Assembly (NCBI GenBank): GCA_022819505.1
Contig: JAJEHD010000018.1
Span: 372,001-436,000, forward strand
DNA: 64,000 bases
DNA from: Acidimicrobiia bacterium
Lineage (GTDB): Bacteria; Actinomycetota; Acidimicrobiia; Acidimicrobiales; Aldehydirespiratoraceae
Reading direction: 5' to 3'
Below the pieces are notes generated by a model. The model had not been told where the DNA came from and made no database searches. It saw nothing but the letters and a program-made list of their open reading frames with translations. The position numbers and the translations under genes are program-made. This document shows positions 34,227 through 42,923 of the stretch, in pieces (the first letter of the stretch is position 1; every line of letters starts with the position of its first letter).

Positions 34227-35162
34227 GTGAGCGAGATGCCCGAGGTGGTGGAACGGCCTCCGGAGCGGCGCTGCTACCGGCACCCCGATCGTCGCGGCGG
34301 CGTCTCCTGCCAGCGCTGCGACCGCCCGATCTGCCCGGACTGCATGCTCCAGGCGTCGGTCGGGTTCCACTGTCCCGAATGCTCCTCCCCGGGCCGTGCC
34401 CGGCCGGTAACGGTGTCACCGATGATGGTGGCCCGCGCCTCGCGGCCGCGGGTCACCCAGCTACTGCTGGGCCTGAACGCGCTGGCCTACCTCTACTCGA
34501 TCGTTCTGAGCGGCTCGGCCCGGGGAATCACCCGTCTCGACCAGGGACTGCTCATAGACGGCGGCCTGTTCGCCCGGGCCCGGCTCTTCGACGGCGGTTC
34601 CGTCAGCCTGATCGGAGTCGACACCGGCGAGTACTACCGGCTGGTCACCGCCGCGTTCCTGCACGACGGGATCTTCCACCTGGCGTTCAACATGTACATC
34701 CTGTGGATCCTGGGCCACATGCTCGAGGGGAGCTTCGGCAAGGCCCGCTTCCTGTCCCTGTATGTGGTGTCGATGCTCGGTGGCTCGTTCGGGGTGCTGC
34801 TGCTGTCGCCGAACTCGCCGACCGTGGGGGCGTCGGGAGCCGTGTTCGGCCTGATGGGGGCCACGGTGCTGATGCATCGGGCCGTCGGCGGCAGCATCTG
34901 GCGCTCGCCGCTGGCCCCGCTGCTGATGATCAACGTCGTTTTCACGCTGTTGATTCCGCGGGTATCCATCGGCGGCCACTTCGGTGGGCTGATCGCGGGC
35001 GCGGTCATGGGTGCGGTGATGATGCGCTTCGAGCGCCGCAATGCTCCCGCCTGGGTGACGGTGGCCCTGGGCGCCATGCTGTCGGCGCTCCTCGTGCTCG
35101 GATCGGTTCTCGCCCTGCCGCTGCGGGACTTGATCTCCGACGTGGTGGACCTGGTCGCATAG
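34227..35162 (+). CDS. Rhomboid-family intramembrane serine protease with N-terminal zinc-binding domain
   Basis: Membrane protease (311 residues). The N-terminus (16-52) holds a B-box-like Cys/His array: C16xxH19, C28xxC31, C36xxC39, H48C49xxC52. The rhomboid domain follows, with Asn155 (HLAFNMYILWILG), nucleophile Ser203 in GASGAVFGLMG and His251 in IGGHFGGLIAG, forming the Ser-His dyad and oxyanion Asn. About seven membrane segments are predicted. GTG 34227 follows TACGGT (34213-34218) by 8 bases; an ATG three codons later is possible. Substrates are unknown. Confidence 0.92.
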   Translation: MSEMPEVVERPPERRCYRHPDRRGGVSCQRCDRPICPDCMLQASVGFHCPECSSPGRARPVTVSPMMVARASRPRVTQLLLGLNALAYLYSIVLSGSARGITRLDQGLLIDGGLFARARLFDGGSVSLIGVDTGEYYRLVTAAFLHDGIFHLAFNMYILWILGHMLEGSFGKARFLSLYVVSMLGGSFGVLLLSPNSPTVGASGAVFGLMGATVLMHRAVGGSIWRSPLAPLLMINVVFTLLIPRVSIGGHFGGLIAGAVMGAVMMRFERRNAPAWVTVALGAMLSALLVLGSVLALPLRDLISDVVDLVA

Positions 35163-35204
35163 AGCGGGTGCAGCGGCCCGCCGGGTGACGGATTGGCGCC
35201 CGCG

Positions 35205-35210
35205 TAGGAT
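35205..35210 (+). promoter_or_regulatory. -10 box of cysteine desulfurase-mnmA operon
   Basis: TAGGAT ending 6 bases before GTG 35217; leaderless geometry shared with other genes in the window. Confidence 0.45.
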
Positions 35211-35216
35211 GGCGGG

Positions 35217-36401
35217 GTGGCTGAGCCGTCCGGGGCGCCGGAGATCTATCTCGACCACGCCGCCTCCACGCCGCTGAGGCCCGCGGCCCGTGATGCCTGG
35301 CTTGCAGCCGCGCAGAGGCATCACGCCAACCCGACCGGATCTCATCTCGCCGCCAGGGAGGCTCGCCGAGCGCTGGACGAGGCCCGTGGCCGAGCCGCGT
35401 GCGCCCTTGGCGCCGACCCCGGCGAGATCGTGTTCACGTCGGGGGGCAGCGAGGCCGACAACATGGCTGTGCGGGGCGCTCTCGGCCTCCGGGGCTCCGG
35501 GACGGTGGCGGTGACCACCGCGGCCGAGCACCACGCCGTCCACGATCCGGTCGAACGCTCCGGGGGAGTCTTCGTCGCGGTGGACGAGCGGGGCATCGTC
35601 GACCTTGAGGCCCTGGCTGACGTGCTGGACGCCCGCAACGGCGACGTGGCGGTGGTCTCGGTGATCGCGGTCAACAACGAGACCGGCTCGATCACGCCGC
35701 TGCCCGAGGTGGCCCGGGTAGTACGCGACCTCGCTCCGGGAGCCCTGCTGCACACCGACGCCGTCCAGGCCGTGAACTGGATCGACGTGGCCACCGAGAC
35801 TGCCGGCTACGACCTCGTGTCGGTCACCGGGCACAAGGTGGGCTCGCCGGTGGGAACCGGGGTGCTGGTAGCGCGCGACGGCGTGGAGCTCGACCCGCTG
35901 ATCGTCGGGGGCGGCCAGGAGCGGGGACGGCGGGCCGGCACCCCCGACGTGGCCGGAGCGGCGTCGTTCGCGGCCGCGCTGGTGGAGACCGCCGAGCAGC
36001 GTGACGGCAGCGTCGAGCGGCTCCGGGTTCTGCGAGACGCTCTGATCGACGGCTTGACGGACCGGCTCGGCGACCGCGTGCTGGTCTCGTCGGCCCGAGC
36101 TAACGGCGATCGCGGCCATATCGCGGCCGGCATCGCCAACGTGTGCATCACCGGGGTGCAGAGCGAGGCACTGCTGTTCCTGATGGACGCGGCCGGGGTG
36201 CGGGCCTCGGCCGCCTCGTCATGCTCCAGCGGTGCCCAGGACCCGTCCCATGTTTTGGCCGCCATGGGGGTTCCGCGAGAGGTCGCCCTGGGCTCGCTGC
36301 GGCTGTCGCTCGGGCACACCACCGTCGCGTCCGACGTGGAGCGGGCCGTCGAGGTCATCTCAGCGTCGGTCGAGCGACTCGACCGTTTCGAGGGAGGCTG
36401 A
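35217..36401 (+). CDS. Cysteine desulfurase (NifS/IscS family)
   Basis: PLP enzyme (394 residues) that takes sulfur from cysteine as an enzyme persulfide. Signatures: IYLDHAASTPLRPAARD, FTSGGSEADNMAV, TAAEHHAV, the PLP-lysine motif SVTGHKVGSPVG (Lys207) and the catalytic-Cys loop AASSCSSGAQDPSHVLAAMG (Cys336), followed by GSLRLSLG. mnmA begins one base after its stop, so this enzyme most likely supplies sulfur for tRNA 2-thiouridine; a wider Fe-S role is possible. Confidence 0.95.
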   Translation: MAEPSGAPEIYLDHAASTPLRPAARDAWLAAAQRHHANPTGSHLAAREARRALDEARGRAACALGADPGEIVFTSGGSEADNMAVRGALGLRGSGTVAVTTAAEHHAVHDPVERSGGVFVAVDERGIVDLEALADVLDARNGDVAVVSVIAVNNETGSITPLPEVARVVRDLAPGALLHTDAVQAVNWIDVATETAGYDLVSVTGHKVGSPVGTGVLVARDGVELDPLIVGGGQERGRRAGTPDVAGAASFAAALVETAEQRDGSVERLRVLRDALIDGLTDRLGDRVLVSSARANGDRGHIAAGIANVCITGVQSEALLFLMDAAGVRASAASSCSSGAQDPSHVLAAMGVPREVALGSLRLSLGHTTVASDVERAVEVISASVERLDRFEGG

Positions 36402-36402
36402 C

Positions 36403-37467
36403 ATGGGCGGCGCGAACTCCCCTTCCAGGGTTCTGGTGGCCATGTCGGGCGGGGTGGACTCCTCGGTGGCTGCGGCGCTCCTGCTCGAGGCCGGCTACGA
36501 CATCGCGGGGGTCACCATGAAGCTGTGGGGCGGCCCCAGCGACACCGGCTGTTGCTCGGTGTCCGACGTCGACGACGCCCGCTGGGTGGCCGACCAGCTC
36601 GGCATCGAGCACCATGTGTTCAACTTCGGCGACGACTTCGAGCGCCACGTCGTGGAGCCGTACGTGGCCGATCACGCCGCGGGCCGGACCCCGAATCCCT
36701 GTGTGGAGTGCAACCGCCACATCAAGTTCCGCCGGCTGGCGCACCGGGCCGACGCGCTCGGCTTCGAGCTGCTGGCGACCGGACATCACGCCCGCATAGT
36801 GACGACGGACGGGGGCGTGCGGATCGGGCGAGGCGTCGACCCGGCCAAGGACCAGTCCTACGTCCTGCACATGCTCGACGCCCCGGTGCTGGACCGGCTG
36901 CTGCTGCCGGTGGGGGAGATGACCAAGGACGAGGTGCGGCGCCAGGCCGAGGCCCGGGGACTGGTGACGGCGGCCAAGCCCGACAGCCAGGACGTCTGCT
37001 TCATAACCGCCTCAGCAGGCCGCCGGAAGTTCCTCAGCGAGCGCATCGGAATGCGCTCGGGCCGGGTGGTCGACACCGCGGGCCAACAGGTCGGCACGGT
37101 CGATGCGCTCGAGTTGGTGACGGTCGGCCAGCGCCGGGGGCTCGGCGCGATAGGCGACGGGTCGCCCCGCTACGTGCTGGATGTGGACGCCACCTCGGCC
37201 ACGGTCGTGGTGGGGGACCGGGCCGCGCTCGATGTCTCGGTCACGCCTCTGGAGGACTGGCGCTGGGCGAGCCGTCCGATCGCGGGACCGCTCGGGGTGC
37301 AGACCTCAGCCCATGGCGCAGCCGCTCCGGCCACCGTCGACGTCGACGGCACCGCCGTGCAATGGTCCGAGCCCCGCCGGGCGGTGGCCCCCGGCCAGAG
37401 CGTCGTCGCCTATGCGGGCGACATCGTGGTCGGCGGCGGCATCGCGGCCCGGCCTGTCCACCGTTGA
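36403..37467 (+). CDS. mnmA: tRNA-specific 2-thiouridylase MnmA
   Basis: Thiolates U34 of Lys, Glu and Gln tRNAs (354 residues). The ATP pyrophosphatase P-loop SGGVDSS is at 15-21, the catalytic Cys100 in PNPCVECNRHIKF and the second, persulfide-carrying Cys199 in SQDVCFI; YVLHML and GQRRGLG are further MnmA signatures, and a C-terminal beta-barrel follows. It is coupled directly to the cysteine desulfurase gene. The ATG at 36403 gives the standard N-terminus. Confidence 0.97.
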   Translation: MGGANSPSRVLVAMSGGVDSSVAAALLLEAGYDIAGVTMKLWGGPSDTGCCSVSDVDDARWVADQLGIEHHVFNFGDDFERHVVEPYVADHAAGRTPNPCVECNRHIKFRRLAHRADALGFELLATGHHARIVTTDGGVRIGRGVDPAKDQSYVLHMLDAPVLDRLLLPVGEMTKDEVRRQAEARGLVTAAKPDSQDVCFITASAGRRKFLSERIGMRSGRVVDTAGQQVGTVDALELVTVGQRRGLGAIGDGSPRYVLDVDATSATVVVGDRAALDVSVTPLEDWRWASRPIAGPLGVQTSAHGAAAPATVDVDGTAVQWSEPRRAVAPGQSVVAYAGDIVVGGGIAARPVHR

Positions 37468-37503
37468 CGACGAGCGGGCAGTAGGCGTAGCCGCAGCGAT
37501 CGC

Positions 37504-39963
37504 TCAGCTCCGAGGCCGTTCGTGGCCGGGGTCGTAGACGGCGTGCCGGTGGCGGGTGGCGGGGCAGGGAGTGCCGTAGGCGTCGATGGTAAATCCGCTG
37601 TCGGCCTGGGCGTAGCGGGCGCCGACGTAGCCGAGGCAGACACGGGTGCCGGTGCGGAAGCCCGGGCTGGCCGAGGTGATGTAGCCGGCCGGGTCGCCGT
37701 CGACGCGGATGGTGGCCGACGGGGGTGGATCGCCGGGCCGGCCGGGGAGGCCGGCGAGGTCGACGGTCCAGATGCCGTAGCACCACTCGGCTGGGTGGTC
37801 GGCTTTGGCGAGGACGGCGTCGCGGCCGATGAAGTCGCCCTTGTCGAGGTGGACGAAGCGGTCGAGTCCGGCGTCGTAGGGTGTGTACTCAACACCGAAC
37901 TCGGTCTGCCAGCCGTGATATCCCTTCTCGATGCGCATGGCGTTGAGGGCATAGGAGCCGAAGTCGCGGAGGCCGAGGTCGGTGCCGGCGTCGTGGAGGG
38001 CGTGGTAGACGGCGGGAAGGTCGCGCTCGTCGAGGTGGAGCTCCCAGCCGAGCTCCCCTACGAAGCTGACCCGCAGGGCGGTGGCTCCGGTCCCGGCCAC
38101 GGTCACCTGGCGGGCCGACATCCAGGGTGCGCCTTCCCGGGAGAGGTCGTCGTCGCTGAGGCGGGTGAGGAGCTCGCGACTGGCCGGGCCCATGACCATG
38201 AGGGTGGAGGTGCGGTCGTCCGCGTGCCGCAACTCCAGGTCGTCCACAGGGCGGCGGTGGGACTGGAGCCAGTCGAGGTCGCGTTCTCGGGCCGCGGTCG
38301 GTCCGAGGATGAGGTACCGGTCGGCGGTGACGTGGGCGATGGTGGCCTCGCTCCACACGGTGCCGTTGGGGCGGAGCATGTAGGCCAGGCGGACCCGACC
38401 GCGAGCGGGGAGCCGGGTGCAGAAGACCCGGTCGAGGAGGGCGGCGGCGTCGGGACCGGCGACCTCGTAGCGGGTGAAGCCGGCATGGTCCATCACGCCG
38501 ACCCGGTCCCGAACGGCGAGGCACTCGGCTTCGACGCTGCGGTGCCAGGGCTCGTCGCGGTAGCTGGTGGTCCTGTGGCGGTAGCGGGTGGTGGCGGAGA
38601 ACCAGAAGGCCCGTTCCCAGCCGGCGATCTGGCCGAAGTTCGCGCCCCTGGCCGCCAGCGTGTCGTAAAGGGGCGACCGATCGACGGGCCGGGCCGACTG
38701 CCAGATGCGATGGGGGAACGGTTCGGCGTACTGGTGCTCGTACAGCTCCCGGGCCCGGGCGTTGGCGTAGCTGTCACGTTTGGAACCGGTCAGTGCCCAG
38801 CGGCCGAAGCGTCGGGGGTCCCAGGGCCACAGATCCCATTCGGTGTCGCCACCGGTGATCATCTCGGCGAGGCACTTGCCGACGGCGGCGGCGTGAGTGA
38901 CGCCGATCTGGACCCCGGCCGCCTGGTAGAAGTCGGGGAGCCCGGCGGCCGGTCCGACAAGGGGGTTGGCGTCGGGGCTGTAGGTGATCGGGCCATTGAC
39001 GAACCGGGCGATGCCGACCTCCCCAAGCACAGGAACGTGAGCCATGGCCCGGGCCGCTACCTCCGCGATGTTGTCGGTGCATTCTGGGAACAGGGCCGAG
39101 TCGAAGACGTCGGGGGTGGCGTGCTCCCAGACGGTACGACCCTCGTGGCCGTAGTTGCCGAACAGGAAGCCGTCCTGCTCCCGTCGCAGGTAGAACATGA
39201 TCTCGGGGTCACGCACGAGGGGGAACGGCTCGCTGTGGTCGGAGAGCTCGGCGACGGGGCCGGTGACCAGGTACTGGTGCTCCACCACCGCCAGCGGGAT
39301 GTCGGCGCCGGCCATGCGGCTGATCTCGGCTGCGTAGAACCCGGCGGCGTTGATGACGACCTCGCAGTCGATGACGTCGCGCCCGTCGCCGGTGTCCACA
39401 TGGATCCGCCAGCCGGCGGCGCTCCGCTCGATGTCGACCACCCGGGTGTGGCGCCGGACCCGGGCCCCCAGCCGGCGAGCCCGGCGGGCGAAGCTGTGGG
39501 TCAGGCCGCTGGGGTCGATGTCGCCCTCATACGGATCGAGTAGGCCGGCGACCACTGAGCCGTCGTCGTGCCAGAACGGGTGCATGGCCTCCATCTCGGC
39601 CGCCGACAAGAGGTGCAGGTCGAAGCCGAGGCCGGCCGCGATCCCGATGATGTGGTGGAAATGGTCGAGCCGGTCGGAGGTGTGACCCGGCCAGAACGCT
39701 TGGGTGTGCCGGTAGGTGATCGGGTCGTCGGGGTCGTCGGCGAGTTGCGTGTAGAGCCTCCAGGCGTAGTTCCCGGCTCGCTGACCCAGCCAGCTGTTGG
39801 AGAACGTCGGCACGTTGCCCGCCGCGTGCCAGGTCGAACCGGCGGTCAGCTCGTGCTTCTCCACCAGCAGGGTGTCGGTCTCGCCGGCCTGGGCCAGGTG
39901 CCACAGGACCGAGGCGCCGACGGCGCCCCCGCCGATGATGACGATGCGGGCCCGATCCGTCAC
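37504..39963 (-). CDS. FAD-dependent dimethylglycine/sarcosine dehydrogenase-like protein with GcvT domain
   Basis: Two-domain enzyme (819 residues). The N-terminal DAO-type FAD oxidoreductase begins IVIIGGGAVGASVLWHLA and has LTAGSTWHAAG, the usual site of covalent FAD attachment in this family, and GPITYSPDANPLVGPAAG. The C-terminal GcvT/aminomethyltransferase half (YRDEPWHRSVEAECLAVRDRVGVMDHAGFTRYEV, GELGWELH, ALNAMRIEKGYHGW) transfers the released one-carbon unit to tetrahydrofolate. It oxidatively demethylates an N-methyl amino acid, but which one is unknown. GTG 39963 overlaps the MttB-like stop by GTGA. Confidence 0.92.
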   Translation of the reverse strand: MTDRARIVIIGGGAVGASVLWHLAQAGETDTLLVEKHELTAGSTWHAAGNVPTFSNSWLGQRAGNYAWRLYTQLADDPDDPITYRHTQAFWPGHTSDRLDHFHHIIGIAAGLGFDLHLLSAAEMEAMHPFWHDDGSVVAGLLDPYEGDIDPSGLTHSFARRARRLGARVRRHTRVVDIERSAAGWRIHVDTGDGRDVIDCEVVINAAGFYAAEISRMAGADIPLAVVEHQYLVTGPVAELSDHSEPFPLVRDPEIMFYLRREQDGFLFGNYGHEGRTVWEHATPDVFDSALFPECTDNIAEVAARAMAHVPVLGEVGIARFVNGPITYSPDANPLVGPAAGLPDFYQAAGVQIGVTHAAAVGKCLAEMITGGDTEWDLWPWDPRRFGRWALTGSKRDSYANARARELYEHQYAEPFPHRIWQSARPVDRSPLYDTLAARGANFGQIAGWERAFWFSATTRYRHRTTSYRDEPWHRSVEAECLAVRDRVGVMDHAGFTRYEVAGPDAAALLDRVFCTRLPARGRVRLAYMLRPNGTVWSEATIAHVTADRYLILGPTAARERDLDWLQSHRRPVDDLELRHADDRTSTLMVMGPASRELLTRLSDDDLSREGAPWMSARQVTVAGTGATALRVSFVGELGWELHLDERDLPAVYHALHDAGTDLGLRDFGSYALNAMRIEKGYHGWQTEFGVEYTPYDAGLDRFVHLDKGDFIGRDAVLAKADHPAEWCYGIWTVDLAGLPGRPGDPPPSATIRVDGDPAGYITSASPGFRTGTRVCLGYVGARYAQADSGFTIDAYGTPCPATRHRHAVYDPGHERPRS

Positions 39964-41462
39964 GGCTGCTGTTCGGGAACAAGGATGTCGAACCGCGCCC
40001 GGATGGCCTCCTCTGCGGCCAGCGACAGATGCTCGGGGCGGCCCACCTCGAGGATGTCGGCGACCCGCTGGCGGGCCCGGTCCCACAGGGCGGGTCGGCC
40101 GGCCGCCTCCCACTCGTCCACGGAGGCTCGGTCGCCGATGGTGGGGTAGACGTACTCGGTTCGCATCAGTTCCAGGGTCCGGCGGTGGCCCAGGTAGTGG
40201 CCGTCGCCGGTGACCACCGACTCGACCATGTCGAGATCCAGGGCGTCGGGCGTCACGTCGATCCCCCGAACGGACCGCAGGATGGCCGCGCACATCTCGT
40301 CGTCTATGACCAGCGCCTCGGGGGATGCGACCATGATCGATCCCAGCATCCCGACCGACAGCTGCACCATGTCGGCGCCTGCGTTGGCGGCCAGAGCCAC
40401 GGTGTAGCCCTTCTCGTAGCCCGCTTGGCTGTCGGCCACCTTCGAGTCCGTTATGCCGGCCGACACGGCGTGGGGCAGGCCGAGCCCGCCCAGAAGCTGG
40501 GCTGCGGCCGCCGCGGCGACGGCAGCCTCCCCGCCCCCGCCCGTCATGGCACCGGTCCGCAGGTCGGACACGAACGGCATGAAGGCGTGGATCGCGGGGT
40601 GGCCGGGGCGGACGGCGTCGATCAGTACCACTGCGGCCAGGATCTCGGCCAGCCCCTGGGCTAACGCCCCGGCTAGCGACGGGGGGCTGGTGGCGCCGGC
40701 CTGGCCGGCGGAGCAGGTCTGGATCACCATTCCCTCGTCGATGGCGGCCTCGATGATGCCGCAGCCCTCGGGGCTGAACCGCAGCGGGGGAACGACATGG
40801 ACGACGACAGCCATCGAGAAGGGCCGGCTCGCGAAGGCGCCCTCGGCGCCGAGCGCGAGGTCGAACAGTTCGACGACGGGGGCGACGCTTCGGGCGCTGC
40901 TGAAGCTCACACCGGTCGGCTTGCTGGTGGCGGAGACGCAGGCGAAGGCGGTGTTGACGTCGAGGGCGAAGCCGGAGGGGGCGTCGCGGCCGATGAGCGG
41001 TCGCAGGCCGTAGTGGATGTTCGGGCATTCGTCGAGGACCCGCATCATCGACCACAGGTCGGCCATGGTGGAGTCCCGGTAGGTGTCGGTGGCGGCGTCG
41101 AGCATCCTGACCGCGGCACCGCCGGTGCCGATGTGCACGGCCCCGCGGCCGATTGTCAGGCCCCGGTCCTCAACGAAGCCCGGAAGGTTCACCTGCGACG
41201 GCGACCGCTCGATGGCCGCCTCGACCATCGGTCTGGGAAATGTGAGCCGCCCGTCGCGGCGCAGACCGGCTCCGGCCGCCACCAGCCGGTCCGTTGACGG
41301 CTGGGGAGTGTCGGCCAGTCCCACCCGTTCGAGGATGGCGAAGGCGTGATCTGTGACGGCGTCCCGGTCGCGGTCCGGCAGGGGGCGGTAGGCCCCGCCC
41401 TCCGGCGGCGGGGTGGTCCTCGCCACCGCCGGACCGGTCCGTCGACGGCCGCGCCGGGCCAC
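39960..41462 (-). CDS. Trimethylamine methyltransferase (MttB)-family protein, non-pyrrolysine
   Basis: TIM-barrel methyltransferase (500 residues) of the MttB superfamily. Recognisable segments are LERVGLADTPQPSTDRLV, GRGAVHIGTGGAAVRMLD, YGLRPLIGRDAP, and LGLPHAVSAGITDSKVADSQAGYEKGY. There is no in-frame TAG, so pyrrolysine is absent, which places it with enzymes such as MtgB or MtpB that demethylate glycine betaine or proline betaine. Those pass methyl groups to a corrinoid protein; none is encoded nearby. It is coupled to the dehydrogenase-GcvT gene downstream. Confidence 0.9.
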   Translation of the reverse strand: MARRGRRRTGPAVARTTPPPEGGAYRPLPDRDRDAVTDHAFAILERVGLADTPQPSTDRLVAAGAGLRRDGRLTFPRPMVEAAIERSPSQVNLPGFVEDRGLTIGRGAVHIGTGGAAVRMLDAATDTYRDSTMADLWSMMRVLDECPNIHYGLRPLIGRDAPSGFALDVNTAFACVSATSKPTGVSFSSARSVAPVVELFDLALGAEGAFASRPFSMAVVVHVVPPLRFSPEGCGIIEAAIDEGMVIQTCSAGQAGATSPPSLAGALAQGLAEILAAVVLIDAVRPGHPAIHAFMPFVSDLRTGAMTGGGGEAAVAAAAAAQLLGGLGLPHAVSAGITDSKVADSQAGYEKGYTVALAANAGADMVQLSVGMLGSIMVASPEALVIDDEMCAAILRSVRGIDVTPDALDLDMVESVVTGDGHYLGHRRTLELMRTEYVYPTIGDRASVDEWEAAGRPALWDRARQRVADILEVGRPEHLSLAAEEAIRARFDILVPEQQP

Positions 41463-41495
41463 CGGCTCAGGCTCCGGCCGGCTCGTCGGCGAACA

Positions 41496-42866
41496 TCAGT
41501 GACCGAGGTGCTTCCAGGCGTCGTCCAGGGCGCCGGCCAACCGTCGGACGGCCTCGTCGATCTCGTCGGCGTCGATGATCAGTGGCGGCATGAAGCTGAT
41601 CCGGTCGGGATCGATGCTGCGCAGGTACAAGCCCCGGTCGTGGGCGCAGTCCTGGACCAGCCGCCCCACCTTGCGGGCCGGATCGAACAGCGCCCGGGTG
41701 GCCTTGTTCTCGACGAGCTGGATCCCGCAGAACAGACCGACACCCCGCACGTCGCCCACCAGCGGATGGTCGCCCAAGGCTTGGCACCCGTCCAGGAACC
41801 GGGACGACACGGAGCGGACATGGCCTATCAGGTCGATCTCGTCGTAGATGTCGAGCGCCTCCATCGCCACCGCCGCCCCGACCGGGTGGCCGGCGTAGGT
41901 GAAACCGTGGCCCAGCACCCCGACCTCGTCGGCGTTGCGGACAATGTCGGAGTAGAAGTCCTCCTTCATCAACAAGGCCGACATCGGGAAGTAGCCGGCC
42001 GTGAGGGCCTTGGCCGAAGTGATGGAATCGGGCTCCAGGCCCCAGGTCTCCGATCCCCAGCGGTTCCCGGTCCGTCCGAACCCGCACACCACCTCGTCGA
42101 CGTGGAAGTGGATGCCGTAGCGCTTGATCACGGCCTGCATGGCCGGCCAGTAGCCCTCGGGCGGCTTTATCGCGCCTCCGCCGGACTGCATCGGCTCGGC
42201 GAAGAACGCCGCGATCCGGTCCGGGCCGTTCTCGACGATGACCCGCTCGAGGTCGGCCGCCATCCGGGCCGAGAACTCCTCCTCGCTCTCGCCGTCACGA
42301 TGGTTGAGGTAGTAGTTGGGGGTCTCGGTCTTGGCGAAGCCCTCCAGCGGAAGCCCGAAGCGGGCATGCATGTGGGGCTGGCCCGACACGCTCACCGCGG
42401 CCACGGTGTTGCCGTAGTAGCCCCGCCACCGGGAGACCAGCGTGCGCCGTTCCGGCTCGCCCCGGGCCGAATTGCGGTACCACAGGAGCTTGATCAGCGA
42501 GTCGGTGGCCTCCGAGCCCGAGCACTGGAACATCGCCCGGCTCATGCCGCCCGGGGCGAGGGCTACGAGCCGATCGGCCAGGGTGGCCACCGTCGGATGG
42601 GACCGGCCGTAGAACGTCGGGGCGTAGGGCAGTGTGGCCAGCTGGCGGTGGGCGGCGTCGGCGAGCCGCCGGTTGCTGTAGCCCAGCGACGCGCAGCCCA
42701 GCCCCGAGAAGCCGTCGATGATCTCACGCCCGTCGTCGGTGGTGATCGTGACTCCTTGACCCGACACGACCATCGCGGTCGGGCCGTCGGCGTCGTGGCG
42801 GCGCAGGTCGGTCTGGCCGTGGACGTGGCGCCGAGCGTCCAGGGCGTGTGTGTCGGCGGTGCTCAT
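41496..42866 (-). CDS. Class III PLP-dependent aminotransferase
   Basis: Fold-type I omega-aminotransferase (456 residues). It shows the N-terminal GREIIDGFSGLGCASLGYSN, GGMSRAMFQCSGSEATDSLIKLLWY, the PLP Asp in FHVDEVVCGFGRTG, the Schiff-base Lys in SAKALTAGYFPMSAL and HGFTYAGHPVGAAVAMEAL. Relatives act on beta-alanine, taurine, putrescine or GABA-like amines with pyruvate or 2-oxoglutarate. It is first of the operon containing the MttB-like and dehydrogenase genes (33-bp gap), divergent from the LysR gene. ATG 42866 is used; a TTG lies further upstream. Confidence 0.93.
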   Translation of the reverse strand: MSTADTHALDARRHVHGQTDLRRHDADGPTAMVVSGQGVTITTDDGREIIDGFSGLGCASLGYSNRRLADAAHRQLATLPYAPTFYGRSHPTVATLADRLVALAPGGMSRAMFQCSGSEATDSLIKLLWYRNSARGEPERRTLVSRWRGYYGNTVAAVSVSGQPHMHARFGLPLEGFAKTETPNYYLNHRDGESEEEFSARMAADLERVIVENGPDRIAAFFAEPMQSGGGAIKPPEGYWPAMQAVIKRYGIHFHVDEVVCGFGRTGNRWGSETWGLEPDSITSAKALTAGYFPMSALLMKEDFYSDIVRNADEVGVLGHGFTYAGHPVGAAVAMEALDIYDEIDLIGHVRSVSSRFLDGCQALGDHPLVGDVRGVGLFCGIQLVENKATRALFDPARKVGRLVQDCAHDRGLYLRSIDPDRISFMPPLIIDADEIDEAVRRLAGALDDAWKHLGH

Positions 42867-42897
42867 CGACTCCAGACTCGCGACGTTCAGGTTGAGT

Positions 42898-42915
42898 GGC
42901 AATCGCGATTACCGT
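42898..42915. promoter_or_regulatory. Palindromic operator overlapping LysR promoter
   Basis: AATCGCGATT (42901-42910) is a perfect 10-bp palindrome, extended by GG/CC at 42898-42899 and 42912-42913. TACCGT (42910-42915), 8 bases before the regulator ATG, overlaps it. A palindrome in the divergent gap between a LysR gene and its presumed target operon is the expected place for an autoregulatory site. Confidence 0.5.
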
Positions 42916-42923
42916 GCAAATGA

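Noticed and set aside
37522..39543. Long frame antisense to the FAD/GcvT gene
   Set aside because: Mirror of a clearly recognisable enzyme; no start signal or motif of its own.
40000..41055. In-frame extension of the FAD/GcvT gene through the MttB-like gene
   Set aside because: The extension is Arg/Pro/Gly-rich shadow; the FAD domain starts cleanly at GTG 39963 with a GTGA overlap.
39960..41462. Pyrrolysine (TAG) readthrough in the MttB-like gene
   Set aside because: No in-frame TAG occurs; the gene is a standard non-Pyl member ending in TGA.
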